Origin: Opitutus sp.
GTDB taxonomy: Bacteria; Verrucomicrobiota; Verrucomicrobiia; Opitutales; Opitutaceae
NCBI GenBank assembly: GCA_013821985.1
Contig: PNJQ01000030.1
Span: 1 to 40,770, forward strand
Direction: 5' to 3'
DNA: 40,770 bases
Below, piece by piece: positions 23,901 to 32,429 of the stretch (its first letter is position 1; every line of letters starts with the position of its first letter). The translations under genes and the position numbers were made by a program. The notes beneath the pieces are model-generated. The model saw only the letters and a program-made list of their open reading frames with translations, did no database searches and was not told where the DNA came from.

Positions 23901-24028
23901 CGAACGCGGAATGCGGATCACGGAATGAAAGGCCGGCCCACGCCGCCCCGTGCAATCGCTCTTCATCGGCATGCTTCCCGGACGGACGGCCGTTCACGCC
24001 GCAATCCGAAAGCCGCACTCCGCACTTC
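23901..24028. repeat. R4 palindromic repeat between convergent genes
   Basis: GAACGCGGAATGCGG (23902-23916) with ACGGAATG is mirrored by CGCAATCCGAAAGCCGCAC and TCCGCACTTC (24000-24028). It fills the entire gap between the DUF5069 and MazG-like genes and includes part of the stop codon of the latter. Confidence 0.6.
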
Positions 24029-24395
24029 AGAGCTCCGAATATTTCTTCGCGTTGCCGCGCGCTTTCTCCACCGGGTATTTCGCGGCGTTTTTCGCGAGCT
24101 TGGCATCGATCGCAGCGGCAAGGTCGAGCTGGCTGATGTTGGCGAACTCGAGCGCGTAGATCACGACGTCGGCGATTTCGTCCGCGATTTTCTCGCGCCT
24201 GGCCGGGTCCTGCACGACGGCGTGCGACGCGGCGGACTCGGTCCAGAGAAAATGCTCCATCAGTTCGCCGGCCTCGGCAGCGAGCGCCATGCTGAGGTTT
24301 TTCGGCGAGTGGAACTGCTCCCACTCGCGTTCGCGCGCGAAGTTCATCACGCGTTCGCGCAGGGTCGCCAACGTGGTTGTTGCGTCTTGCATCAT
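24027..24395 (-). CDS. MazG-like nucleotide pyrophosphohydrolase (dCTP pyrophosphatase type)
   Basis: The protein has 122 residues. The all-alpha NTP-PPase metal site is complete: EAGE (Glu41, Glu44) and DEIAD (Glu73, Asp76). The segment REREWEQFHSPKNLSMALAA is typical of the RS21-C6/DCTPP1-like subgroup, which cleans dCTP and modified nucleotides from the pool. It is a single-gene unit, convergent with DUF5069 across an R4 repeat. Confidence 0.9.
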   Translation of the reverse strand: MMQDATTTLATLRERVMNFAREREWEQFHSPKNLSMALAAEAGELMEHFLWTESAASHAVVQDPARREKIADEIADVVIYALEFANISQLDLAAAIDAKLAKNAAKYPVEKARGNAKKYSEL

Positions 24396-24744
24396 GCGGC
24401 GACGCTGCCGCCGACGTCCGTCCGGGGCAAGCGCGCGGGTTTTGCGTCATAGACGCTTCGTGGTGAAGAAACTGCTTGTTGTGCCGAACAACCGATGCAC
24501 TTTCCGTTTCACCGACCCCATGGTCTCAGCCACTCCAGTCCAACGCTCTCTCCGCGGCGCTTCGTTTACGAAGGCCACGCTGAGCTTGGGCATGCAGCGT
24601 TCGCTGCATCAGTGCTGCTGCGCCTCGATTTGGGTCACCAAACTTACCGCAGCGGGCTGCCTGGCCTGACGGACACCGCCCCACGGAACGTCCCACTCTC
24701 CAGGAGAACCCGCCGGTAAATCAACCGACGCGACTCGACCGTCC
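24396..24744. other. 349-bp intergenic stretch with one hairpin
   Basis: No convincing ORF, repeat family or RNA gene was recognised. A perfect 7-bp hairpin lies at 24592-24609 (ATGCAGC, loop GTTC, GCTGCAT). The region is the leader of the Hsp20-like gene and of the divergent MazG-like gene, so promoters should be here, but no clear -35/-10 pair could be chosen. An unannotated small RNA cannot be excluded. Confidence 0.4.
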
Positions 24745-25137
24745 ATGCCTACGACCATCATCCCCGCCCTCAGCCGCCAACCCTCCGACGAATCGGATGC
24801 GACTCCGAACGTGCGCCAGCCGCACTTCGAATGCATCGATGCGCTGCAGGCGCTGAAACTCGCCGTCTATGTGCCCGGCGTGGACGCGAGCGACGTCGAG
24901 ATCACGACGCGCGGGCCCGACTTGGTCGTGCACGCGCGCAAGGCGCACCCCGTCCGCGTCAACTGGCAGGCCTTGCATCTCGAGTCGGCGCAGCGCGACT
25001 ACGAGCTGAAGCTCCGGTTGGGACACGGTCTCGATTTCGCGGCGCTCCGCGCGGAGATGCGCGACAGCGTCCTCCATATCGTCGTGCCGAAGCGACATTC
25101 CGGTGACGCGCGTGTCAACGCGCGGCGGGTGGCATAG
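24745..25137 (+). CDS. Hsp20/alpha-crystallin-like small heat shock protein
   Basis: The protein has 130 residues. After a short unstructured head comes an alpha-crystallin-like domain (about 35-118): KLAVYVPGVDASDVEITTRG, LVVHARK, YELKLRLGHGLDFAALRAEM and DSVLHIVVPKR, the last matching the GVL-type strand of sHSPs. The middle strand HPVRVNWQALH is unusual, and no C-terminal IxI/V oligomerisation motif is seen. A holdase chaperone role is likely by family. A GC-rich hairpin (25206-25233) follows 68 nt downstream. Confidence 0.8.
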   Translation: MPTTIIPALSRQPSDESDATPNVRQPHFECIDALQALKLAVYVPGVDASDVEITTRGPDLVVHARKAHPVRVNWQALHLESAQRDYELKLRLGHGLDFAALRAEMRDSVLHIVVPKRHSGDARVNARRVA

Positions 25138-25205
25138 AACCCGCTATTCCTTCCGCAGTCACTTTCCTCCGCGCAAGCGGGGGTTTGGGGTAGATAACAG
25201 CAATG

Positions 25206-25233
25206 GCGGGCCGCCCAGGGGTGGGCGGCCCGC
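25206..25233. terminator. Strong GC-rich hairpin in the 298-bp gap after the Hsp20-like gene
   Basis: A perfect 11-bp stem (25206-25216 with 25223-25233) with loop AGGGGT is followed by TTCTGATTTC rather than a pure T tract. It could be an imperfect terminator or a leader structure of the next small ORF. Nothing else was recognised in 25138-25435. Confidence 0.45.
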
Positions 25234-25435
25234 TTCTGATTTCTCCGGAGGAGCTTTCCGAAGATCGCGCAGCCGCCGCAGGAAGGATTCCCGGCGCCCC
25301 GGATTTTCACTCTGCGGAAGCGCGCCGCGCGTCACCGGGCGAGACCGCAAAATTTGTCACGCAAACGTTTCCCGGAACAATTGCGCGTCAGCGGGGTTCT
25401 GAACTCAGTAGCATTCCATTTCACTCCCCGAACCA

Positions 25436-25648
25436 ATGACGCACTTCCCTCACAGACCAAGCCGACCGGCCGCGCAAGCGCCCGGCGCGCACGGCGCCGC
25501 CAAGGCCGCCCGCTCGCGCGACGTGCTGTGGGGGCGACCGGTCTTCAAGGCGCCGCAACTCAACGTGCGGCCGCCCCTCGAACCGCTCCCCTTCACGGCC
25601 GCGCGCATCACGCAGTTCGCACGACCCAAGATCGCGGGCGCGAATTAG
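25436..25648 (+). CDS. Small basic hypothetical protein
   Basis: The protein would have 70 residues, Pro/Arg/Ala-rich, with an ordered-looking centre DVLWGRPVFKAPQLNVRPPL. No helix, signal peptide or known domain. Third codon positions are strongly G/C, as in the real genes here, but competing frames overlap, so this may be spurious. It is followed directly by R3 and R2 repeats. Confidence 0.4.
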   Translation: MTHFPHRPSRPAAQAPGAHGAAKAARSRDVLWGRPVFKAPQLNVRPPLEPLPFTAARITQFARPKIAGAN

Positions 25649-25672
25649 TTTTGTTGTCCCTGCTTAGCGCAG

Positions 25673-25691
25673 CCGGGGTCGCTGACCCCGG
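25673..25691. repeat. R3 core palindrome
   Basis: CCGGGGTCGCTGACCCCGG is a perfect 8-bp stem with a 3-nt loop. It is a half-element compared with the paired copies at 9903 and 20276. Confidence 0.7.
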
Positions 25692-25732
25692 TGGAGACTC
25701 ATGCCGATCGAGATCTTCCGATGCGCCGGTTT

Positions 25733-25809
25733 GGTGGTGCGAGCGGCTTTACGCCCCGACATTCGGTGGCAACGCATGTCGAGCGTCGGGGCATAAAGCC
25801 CTCCCGCCC
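25733..25809. repeat. R2 palindromic repeat, diverged copy between convergent genes
   Basis: GCGGCTTTACGCCCCGAC (25744-25761) is mirrored by GTCGGGGCATAAAGCC (25785-25800), continuing with CTCCCGCC. The outer bases have drifted from the R2 consensus. It lies downstream of rlmJ. Confidence 0.7.
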
Positions 25810-25839
25810 GCAGACGACAGCGATGTGTGAACAATCGCT

Positions 25840-26715
25840 CTAACGCTCCGGCACCGGCCAGCTCACGCGCGCACTCGCGCCGGCATCGAGCTGCAACTTT
25901 TCCACGAGCGCGGGCAGGACGGCGCGGAATTCCTCGTCGATTCGCCACGGCGGATTCAACACGAGCAGCCCGCAGCCTTTCATCCGCACCTCCGCGGAAT
26001 CGCCCGCGATCTGCAGTTCCGCGCACACCGTCGGCGGCGCGAAAGGTGACGCCGCAATTTCAGCGATGAAGCGATCGCTCTTCGCGCGCTCGGTGATCGG
26101 ATACCAGATCGCATAGACCCCGCTCGGGAAACGCTGCAACGCGTCGCGCAAACCCATGCGGATGTCGGCAAATTCCGCCGCGCTCTCGAACGGCGGATCG
26201 ATCAGCACGAGCGCCCGCTTCTCCGGGGGCGGCAGCATTGCCTTCAACGCGACGTAGCCGTCCATCGCGTGAACCTTCACGCGGACTTCGCGACCGAACG
26301 CGATGTCGAGCGCCTCCGCGTCGTCCTCGCGCAATTCGCACAACGCCGCGCGATCCTGCGGGCGCAAGGCCGCCTGCACAATCCACGGCGAGCCCGGATA
26401 GTAGTGCAACTCGCATCCCGCGCCAGTGCGGCGCGCGTTGAATTCTTTCACGGCCGCCACGTAAACGGCGAGCGACGCCGGCAAGTTTGCGGCGTCCCAC
26501 AACCGACCGATGCCCGCCGGCCATTCCGGCGCGCGCTCGCGTCCGTCGGGCAGCATCGTGGTCGTGCTCAGATCATAGCCGCCGCGACCGGCATGCGTGT
26601 CGAGGTAGAGAAAACCTTTCTCCTTTCGCTGCATCGCGGCGACGAGTTGCCGGAGCAGCGCGTGCTTGAAGACGTCGGCATAGTTGCCGGCGTGATAATG
26701 GTGGCGGTAATTCAT
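25840..26715 (-). CDS. rlmJ: 23S rRNA (adenine(2030)-N6)-methyltransferase RlmJ
   Basis: The protein has 291 residues. It opens NYRHHYHAGNYADVFKHALL, the RlmJ hallmark, then FLYLDTHAGRGGYDL and the catalytic DPPF (in LVLIDPPFESAAEF). GVYAIWYPI and GLLVLNPPW are also typical. It uses SAM to methylate A2030 of 23S rRNA; length matches the E. coli enzyme closely. It starts 13 nt after the stop of the YhcH-family gene and is probably co-transcribed with it. Confidence 0.95.
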   Translation of the reverse strand: MNYRHHYHAGNYADVFKHALLRQLVAAMQRKEKGFLYLDTHAGRGGYDLSTTTMLPDGRERAPEWPAGIGRLWDAANLPASLAVYVAAVKEFNARRTGAGCELHYYPGSPWIVQAALRPQDRAALCELREDDAEALDIAFGREVRVKVHAMDGYVALKAMLPPPEKRALVLIDPPFESAAEFADIRMGLRDALQRFPSGVYAIWYPITERAKSDRFIAEIAASPFAPPTVCAELQIAGDSAEVRMKGCGLLVLNPPWRIDEEFRAVLPALVEKLQLDAGASARVSWPVPER

Positions 26716-26728
26716 GCGCGCCGCGCCC

Positions 26729-27226
26729 TCATGCCACCGGCACCTTCACGACCGTCTTGCGCACGAGCGTCGGCCTCCCGTCGATGCGCAGCGACGGCAT
26801 GTGACCGTCGGACGGAAAAAACAGCGCCGCGTCGCCCGCGCGCACGATCAGCTTCGCGGCGTCGGGCACATCGATGCCGAATTTCATGAAGTCGCGGTCG
26901 GCGTCGTAATCCTGCGTCACGCTCAACCGCGTGATTTCCTCCACCTCCATCGACTCGACGCCGGCGACGACCACCTGCACGTCGATGTATTTTCGATGGG
27001 CCTCGAAAAAGCCCTCTTCGCGCGGCTTCGCATGATAGACCTGCTCCATCGCAAAGACGCCGTCGCCGAGTTCCACGCGCTCGCTCGTGCCGGCAGCCAG
27101 CGCGGCCAGCCGCGCATTCACCGGCGAGCCCGCCTGCAGCGCCTCCGCGGCGTAGGCGAACGCCGCCGCGAATTGCGAGGAGTTGTTCTGCCGGCGCAGA
27201 GAGTCGAGCGATCCGAATTGAGCCAT
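26729..27226 (-). CDS. YhcH/YjgK/YiaL family protein (DUF386)
   Basis: The protein has 165 residues from the ATG opening MAQFGSL. The cupin-like fold is shown by FFEAHRKYIDVQVVVAGVES, whose His and Asp are conserved, and by DAALFFPSDGHMPSLRIDG, which carries the second metal-binding His. The family is linked to sugar metabolism (beta-galactosidase subunit beta, sialic-acid operons), with a suspected isomerase role. Nothing next to it is a sugar gene. It is divergent from the VOC gene with 155 bp between starts. Confidence 0.9.
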   Translation of the reverse strand: MAQFGSLDSLRRQNNSSQFAAAFAYAAEALQAGSPVNARLAALAAGTSERVELGDGVFAMEQVYHAKPREEGFFEAHRKYIDVQVVVAGVESMEVEEITRLSVTQDYDADRDFMKFGIDVPDAAKLIVRAGDAALFFPSDGHMPSLRIDGRPTLVRKTVVKVPVA

Positions 27227-27381
27227 GCACCGGGAAACCACCGGCGCACCCGCGTCGCAAGAGTGTTTCCCGTCTCCGGTCGCGCCCCGTTCCGTTTCAG
27301 GCGGCGGAAATCCGCGTCTGGTCGCACGCGCTTTGCCAACCTGCGCAGGCGCGGCAGATTCGCGTCAACCCCTCCCACCTC

Positions 27382-27771
27382 ATGCCACGTCCCATCCACT
27401 TCGAAATCCAAGCCGCCGATCCGGCGCGCGCGATCAAGTTCTACGAAACTGTCCTCGGCTGGACGTTTCATAAATGGGATGGCCCGATGCCTTACTGGAT
27501 GGTGACGACCGGCGCCGATGCCGAACCCGGCATCAACGGCGGGCTGCATCCGCGCATGGGACCGATGCCGACGGACGGCCAGGCGGTCATCGCCTTCGTC
27601 TGCACGGTCGGCGTCGATTCCGTGGACGCTTACGTCGCGAGAGTCGGCGAGGCCGGCGGCAAGATCTGCGTGCCGAAAATGCCGATCCCCGGCATCGGCT
27701 GGCTCGCCTACGCGAACGACACCGAGGGGAATATTTTCGGGCTGATGCAGCCCGACCCCGCGGCGAAATAA
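27382..27771 (+). CDS. VOC family (glyoxalase/bleomycin-resistance fold) protein
   Basis: The protein has 129 residues. It starts RPIHFEIQAADPARAIKFYE then TVLGWTF, the first half-site of the fold, with His6 as a likely metal ligand. The second half holds DSVDAYVARVGEAGGKI and ends NDTEGNIFGLMQPD, with Glu in the usual ligand position. VOC proteins include isomerases, dioxygenases and drug-binding proteins; the substrate cannot be told here. It is a single-gene unit. Confidence 0.92.
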   Translation: MPRPIHFEIQAADPARAIKFYETVLGWTFHKWDGPMPYWMVTTGADAEPGINGGLHPRMGPMPTDGQAVIAFVCTVGVDSVDAYVARVGEAGGKICVPKMPIPGIGWLAYANDTEGNIFGLMQPDPAAK

Positions 27772-27907
27772 CTCGGGGATCTCCGACTCCCGTGCACTTC
27801 AACCGAACCAGAGAGCGAAAATCGCAAAGTCTTTCGCAAAAAATGCCGAGGGGCCGGCGAACAGGTAGCGTATCATCTGCGGCTCAACCAACCCCCATTA
27901 TCCTTCA

Positions 27908-28093
27908 ATGAAATCCCTCGTTCGCCTCCTCTCTCTCGTTGCCGCGCTTTCGCTCGGCGCCTTTGCCTTCGCCTCCGACAAGAAAGCCGAATCCTGCAAG
28001 GACTGCAAAGACGCCTCCGCCTGCTGCCAGGATGCCAAGGAATCCTGCTGCAAGGCCGCGAAGAAGGCTGAAAAGGCTCCGGAGAAGAAATAA
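27908..28093 (+). CDS. Small secreted Cys/Lys-rich peptide
   Basis: The protein has 61 residues. A clean signal peptide (LVRLLSLVAALSLGAFAFA) is followed by a 39-residue mature part rich in Lys, Ala and Glu, with six cysteines in ESCKDCKDASACCQDAKESC and the next Cys. CxxC and CC pairs suggest metal binding or disulfide bonds in the periplasm or outside. I do not recognise a family. It has its own terminator (28118-28144). Third codon positions and a coherent export signal argue that it is real. Confidence 0.75.
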   Translation: MKSLVRLLSLVAALSLGAFAFASDKKAESCKDCKDASACCQDAKESCCKAAKKAEKAPEKK

Positions 28094-28117
28094 ACCGCCC
28101 GGGTGCCGATTTTCCCG

Positions 28118-28144
28118 CCCGTCCGCCCTGTGCGGACGGGTTTT
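28118..28144 (+). terminator. Rho-independent terminator
   Basis: A perfect 9-bp stem CCCGTCCGC/GCGGACGGG (28118-28126 with 28132-28140), loop CCTGT, runs into TTTT. It ends the transcript of the small Cys-rich gene and insulates the large PEP-CTERM gene 54 nt further on. Confidence 0.88.
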
Positions 28145-28183
28145 CGCATTTTTATGCCCTTGTTTGGGTGGTTTTCACGCATT

Positions 28184-28190
28184 AGAAGGA
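28184..28190 (+). promoter_or_regulatory. Shine-Dalgarno site of the PEP-CTERM gene
   Basis: AGAAGGA lies 7 nt before ATG 28198. It is worth noting because most genes in this window have no recognisable site. Confidence 0.7.
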
Positions 28191-28197
28191 AACCGCC

Positions 28198-31100
28198 ATG
28201 AAATGCGCCCACTTGATTGCTGCGGCAATCGCCCTTCTGCCCTCGCTCCTTCTACATGGCACCGTGCCGGAGTTTACCTGGACCGGCGCAGCGTCTTCAA
28301 ATTCGACCGAAAGCGCCAACAATTGGCAGAATGGCATCGCCCCCGCCTTCGATGGGAGCGAGTTGCTTCGCTTCGGGGCCAGCCGGAAGAATTTCATTTC
28401 CGTGCCGTCGATTTCCGCATTCGGCCTGCGAATCACCGATCATTATCATTTCGACGGCGAATCCACCCTGACGCTCGGCGCGAGTGGTCTAGAATTCACT
28501 CCGACGAACACGTCCACTCATGCCGTCTTCGAGCAATACGTGAACGTGGCGCTCGCGGCCGCTCAGACTTGGACGGTCACCAACGGCTCGGTCGAAGTCC
28601 GCGGACAGATTACCGGATCGGGCGACCTCACGAAAGCCGGACAGGGTCGTCTGATGCTGTTCGACGGCAATTCCGGCTACAGCGGCAATCTCACCCTTGC
28701 CAATGGCAGTCTCGAAATCGTCGCTGATCCGGAGTATTCCACCACCACCGCTCTTGGCACCGGCACGCTGACCTTCGGCGCACCGACCGGTCTGAAGCCG
28801 CCCACGCTCATCGCCCGCTTCGAAGGCGGCGACAACGAGGATTCTTCCATCCAAGTGGACAACGCCATCGTCGTGAACGGCGTGCTTGCGACGAAGAACG
28901 ATGCCGAACTCAATCTCACGGGAGACGTCACCCTCAACACCTCCAGCACGTTCACCACCAGTGGCGACTGGCTCATCATCGACGGCGCCATCAACGAAGC
29001 CTCCGAAGGAAAAAAACTCACGATCGACGCCGCGGGCGTGATCGTCCTCACGGGCAGCAGTGGCTGGACCGGCGGCACGCAGATCAACAAGGGCATCCTC
29101 GTTTTCGCCGGAGACGATGATAATACTCCCGGCACGACCGACGGCATCACCGTCGGTTCGCTCGGCTACGTCGGCATTACGGTCGGTCAAAACGTCGGCG
29201 GTTTCCTTGGTGAGCTGAACAAATCCTCCTCCGGCACCCTCGGCTTCGACTCCGACCCCGAGGCTCCGCAGAGCACGTTCGACGGCACGGTCGAATTGCC
29301 GTTGGCGCTCGATCTCACCGGCTTCAATTCCTCTTTCCGACTCGGCTCGGCGACGAAGGCAATCCTCGGCCAGAACGTCGTCATCACGCCGCAAGGCTCC
29401 GATTATCGTTTCGGCGGCGGTGGCGGCATCCTCACTGTCGCGAGCCGGCTCACCGGCAGTTATGGCCTCGTGCTCGATTCGCCCGATCAGCTGCCGCTGA
29501 CGGTTCGCTTGCTCAATCAGACCAATAATTTCACCGGCAACATCTCGGTCACGAACTCCGGACTCGTCTTCACCGACAACCAAGGAGCCGGATCCACGGC
29601 CCTGCCGACCGGCACATTCTCGATGAACGCCGCGTCCTACATCGGACACGAGGACCCGCACGTCACGCCCGCCACCTTCTTCGCCAAGTTCGCGCAAAAC
29701 ACGCCCGGCATCATCGGCTTCGATCTCGCGCCCAACCAGCTTTCGACCCGCGTGATCGATCTCACCGGCGTGCAGATTGGCAACTCCGCAGAAACGGATT
29801 TCACCAACGCCTACCTCGGCACCAGTTCGTTCCTGTTCAACACCGAGTTGGGTGAAATTACCGGTCCGGGCGTTCGCTTTACCGGCACGATCGAACCGAA
29901 CTCCGACCTCATCCACCGCTTCGCCGCCTACAAGGGCGGCGCCCTGGAAGTCGCCGGCACGCTCACTGGTAGCGCTCTCATCGTCGGCCAGCCGGATTCG
30001 CTCGGCGCCTTCGGCGACCGCATGCGCGAACTGTATTCCACCGTCCTCATCTCCGGCAACAATGCCGGCGGTTTGACGGGCGGCACGACTTTTTACGGCG
30101 GTCAGCTCATGATCGGCCAGCACGCGAACGACGGCATCGTGGGCACCGATCACACCCACGCTCTCGGCGAGGGCACGCTTACCATCGCCCCCATTACGTT
30201 CACCATCGAAGGCGACGACGACTCGCCCGCGCCGCTCCTTACCGCCGCACAGTCCGGCATCATCGTGCCCAACGCCATCGCGCTCAATACCGAGGTCGAT
30301 GTCGGCGGCGACCACAACTTCACCCTCGCCGGCAACATCAGCGGCAGCGGCGAACTCTATGTCGGCGAGGAAAGCGACGGGGCTTTCACGCTCACGCTCA
30401 GCGGCAACAACACCTTCTCCGGCGGCGTCTATGTCACGCGCGACAGCGTGGTCAACGCCGCCAGCAACACCGCCCTTGGCACCGGCCCCCTCGCCTTCGG
30501 TTCTTTCAGCAGCAGTTCGCCCGTGGTCAATTTCTCCAGCAACGCCCCGGTGGTCGGCGAACTCTCGAGCCAAAATCACGCGCTCCTCGAGCTCACTCAG
30601 GATAACACGATCCTCACCGTCAACCAGCCGACGAACAACGAATACGGCGACACGTTCCGGGGCCGCATTTCGGGTGGCGGTGAAGGACAAAACGCGCGCC
30701 TCGTCAAAACAGGCCCCGGCACGCTGCGACTCGAAGGCAATTCTAACGACAATGGCAACGACTACGGCTTTTATGCCTACGGCTTCGACGCCACCACGCC
30801 CGCCGGCACCGTCCCCGTGTTGATGGAAGTCCGCGGCGGCACTCTCGCCATCGGTCCCGATTTCTACATCGAAGATTCTTCATCTCGCCTTTGGGTCAAC
30901 GGCGGCACCCTCGCCATTTCGAACGAGGCCGACGTCTATAATCCGATCCTCGTCACCTCCGGCAACATCGCCGGCAACGGCAACCTGGGCAACGTGAGCG
31001 TCGGCTCCGGTGCCAAGGTCATGCCGGGGTTCGATGACGCCAATGGCCGCATCGGTTCGTTGACCATCGACCACCTCACGCTCGCAGGCGGCGCGATCTT

Positions 31101-31545
31101 CGAATGGGACATCGCCAGCGCGCTCAGCGGAAATTCCAACTCCCGCGATTCCCTCACAATCGGCACGGCATCGACCCTCGAAATCACGGCCACCGATACG
31201 CGCGATTCGACCAAGCTGGTCATCCGCCCCGTCACGCTGAGCTCGACGGGCGTCAACGGCATCCTTTCCGATCTCGCGGCCGGCGAGGTTTACTCGTGGA
31301 CGCTGATCGAGTATCTGGGCATCGAAGGCATCGCCCAAGCGATCGATCCGACCAATGTCCGCCTCGACCTCAGTGCTTGGCAGGCGAACGTGGCTGGCAC
31401 GTTCAAGCTGGAATTTACGAGCCTCTCCGGCTCCGGCCAACTCCTGCTCTCGTTCACCGCCGTGCCCGAGCCCTCGACCTACGCGCTCCTCGCGCTCGGC
31501 CTCGGCTTCATCGGCGTGACGTGCTGGTGCCGCCGCCGCGTCTGA
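28198..31545 (+). CDS. Autotransporter-type beta-strand-repeat surface protein with PEP-CTERM anchor
   Basis: The protein has 1115 residues. A signal peptide (1-22) is followed by a long beta-helix region with repeated motifs of the PATR/autotransporter-associated strand type, for example GSGDLTKAGQGRLMLFDGNS, LTLSGNNTFSGGVYV and LVKTGPGTLRLEGNS. The C-terminus has the exosortase sorting signal: VPEPSTYALLALGLGFIGV followed by an Arg cluster (about 1088-1115). It is therefore expected to be exported, cut and anchored by an exosortase encoded elsewhere. No autotransporter barrel is present. The role is probably adhesion or extracellular matrix. It is monocistronic with its own Shine-Dalgarno. 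Confidence 0.93.
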   Translation: MKCAHLIAAAIALLPSLLLHGTVPEFTWTGAASSNSTESANNWQNGIAPAFDGSELLRFGASRKNFISVPSISAFGLRITDHYHFDGESTLTLGASGLEFTPTNTSTHAVFEQYVNVALAAAQTWTVTNGSVEVRGQITGSGDLTKAGQGRLMLFDGNSGYSGNLTLANGSLEIVADPEYSTTTALGTGTLTFGAPTGLKPPTLIARFEGGDNEDSSIQVDNAIVVNGVLATKNDAELNLTGDVTLNTSSTFTTSGDWLIIDGAINEASEGKKLTIDAAGVIVLTGSSGWTGGTQINKGILVFAGDDDNTPGTTDGITVGSLGYVGITVGQNVGGFLGELNKSSSGTLGFDSDPEAPQSTFDGTVELPLALDLTGFNSSFRLGSATKAILGQNVVITPQGSDYRFGGGGGILTVASRLTGSYGLVLDSPDQLPLTVRLLNQTNNFTGNISVTNSGLVFTDNQGAGSTALPTGTFSMNAASYIGHEDPHVTPATFFAKFAQNTPGIIGFDLAPNQLSTRVIDLTGVQIGNSAETDFTNAYLGTSSFLFNTELGEITGPGVRFTGTIEPNSDLIHRFAAYKGGALEVAGTLTGSALIVGQPDSLGAFGDRMRELYSTVLISGNNAGGLTGGTTFYGGQLMIGQHANDGIVGTDHTHALGEGTLTIAPITFTIEGDDDSPAPLLTAAQSGIIVPNAIALNTEVDVGGDHNFTLAGNISGSGELYVGEESDGAFTLTLSGNNTFSGGVYVTRDSVVNAASNTALGTGPLAFGSFSSSSPVVNFSSNAPVVGELSSQNHALLELTQDNTILTVNQPTNNEYGDTFRGRISGGGEGQNARLVKTGPGTLRLEGNSNDNGNDYGFYAYGFDATTPAGTVPVLMEVRGGTLAIGPDFYIEDSSSRLWVNGGTLAISNEADVYNPILVTSGNIAGNGNLGNVSVGSGAKVMPGFDDANGRIGSLTIDHLTLAGGAIFEWDIASALSGNSNSRDSLTIGTASTLEITATDTRDSTKLVIRPVTLSSTGVNGILSDLAAGEVYSWTLIEYLGIEGIAQAIDPTNVRLDLSAWQANVAGTFKLEFTSLSGSGQLLLSFTAVPEPSTYALLALGLGFIGVTCWCRRRV

Positions 31546-31738
31546 CGCGAATTTCGAACCGCAGGTCAGGCCGCCCGCAACTTCCGGGCGCGGGGGAACG
31601 CCCGAAAACGAACACGCGCACGTGGCAGCCCCCCATGGTCACTCCGCTGGCCCGCGGACAAATTCGGTTCACCGGGCGCGGCTGGCCATCCATCGCAGAC
31701 CGCTCGTCATCACAGCCCCATTCGCCTTGGCTCGCATC

Positions 31739-32260
31739 ATGAACCTGCGCCGCCGCTTGCTCGCCCTGCTGCTCCTGTTCCCTCTCGCCATGTCCGCCTC
31801 TGATTCTTCTCTCGTCTCCGATCTCGTCATCGAAACCGCCTCCCGCATCCCCGCCCCGCGCGCCGCCGTGTGGTCCGCGCTCACCACCGAAAGCGCATTG
31901 GGAAAATGGTTCGGCTACGCCGCCCGGGTCGAACTGCGCGAGGCCGGCCCTTACGAAATCTTTTTCCTGAAAAACAATCCGCCCGGGCTGCGCGGCGGCG
32001 AGGGCAACGCGATTACCTCGTTCCTCCCTGGCCGGTTGCTGACGTTCACCTGGAACGCCCCGCCGGACTTCGGCCCGCTGCGCGACGTCCGCACGCACGT
32101 CCTCGTCGAACTCACCGATGCCGACGGCGGCACACATGTGAAGCTCACGCACTACGGTTTCCGCTCCGGTGATGACTGGAAAAAAGTCCACGCCTACTTC
32201 ACCGCCGCCTGGCCGCGCGTGCTGGCCAATCTGCAGAAACACTGCGCGCCGGCTCGTTGA
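31739..32260 (+). CDS. Secreted SRPBCC/AHSA1-type lipid-binding-fold protein
   Basis: The protein has 173 residues from the ATG at 31739, chosen because it opens a signal peptide (LLALLLLFPLAMSASDSS). The mature part is an AHSA1-like START fold: IPAPRAAVWSALTTESALGK then WFGYAARVELREAGPYEIFF, LLTFTWNAPPDF, THVLVELTDADGGTHVKLTH and a C-terminal helix WKKVHAYFTAAWPRVLANLQ. Most AHSA1 proteins are cytoplasmic, so the export signal is notable. It probably binds a hydrophobic ligand; unknown. 193 bp without other recognisable features separate it from the PEP-CTERM gene. Confidence 0.85.
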   Translation: MNLRRRLLALLLLFPLAMSASDSSLVSDLVIETASRIPAPRAAVWSALTTESALGKWFGYAARVELREAGPYEIFFLKNNPPGLRGGEGNAITSFLPGRLLTFTWNAPPDFGPLRDVRTHVLVELTDADGGTHVKLTHYGFRSGDDWKKVHAYFTAAWPRVLANLQKHCAPAR

Positions 32261-32279
32261 AGGGTTTATCGCCGCGTAG

Positions 32280-32300
32280 GGGCGCGGCTCGACCGCGCCC
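32280..32300. repeat. Short perfect hairpin next to an R1 element
   Basis: GGGCGCGG, loop CTCGA, CCGCGCCC: an 8-bp stem, 20 nt after the SRPBCC stop. No T tract follows, so it is not a classic terminator. Confidence 0.6.
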
Positions 32301-32310
32301 GGATCGCCTT

Positions 32311-32394
32311 GTAGGCGCCTGCTTGCAGGCGAAAAAATCCCCGCACCGCCCGCGCGTTGCGCGAGTCATTCATCGCCTGCGAGCAGGCTCCAAC
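32311..32394. repeat. R1 palindromic repeat between convergent genes
   Basis: The left arm GTAGGCGCCTGCTTGCAGG (32311-32329) is mirrored by CGCCTGCGAGCAGGCTCC (32374-32391). The spacer itself contains a small dyad. It sits between the convergent SRPBCC gene and the leftward regulatory operon. Confidence 0.8.
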
Positions 32395-32429
32395 CAAAGG
32401 GGCGGCTCCCAAAGCCTCCACCCTCCTGC

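Noticed and set aside
25203-25439. 78-codon ORF starting in the stem of the hairpin after the Hsp20-like gene
   Set aside because: No motif, the start lies within the strong stem, and codon third positions are not clearly biased.
25354-25830. 158-codon ORF overlapping the small hypothetical protein and repeats
   Set aside because: It runs through R3 and R2 non-coding repeats and has no recognisable domain.
28489-30690. 733-codon open frame antisense to the PEP-CTERM gene
   Set aside because: The translation has no recognisable family and the sense gene has signal peptide, repeats and sorting signal throughout.
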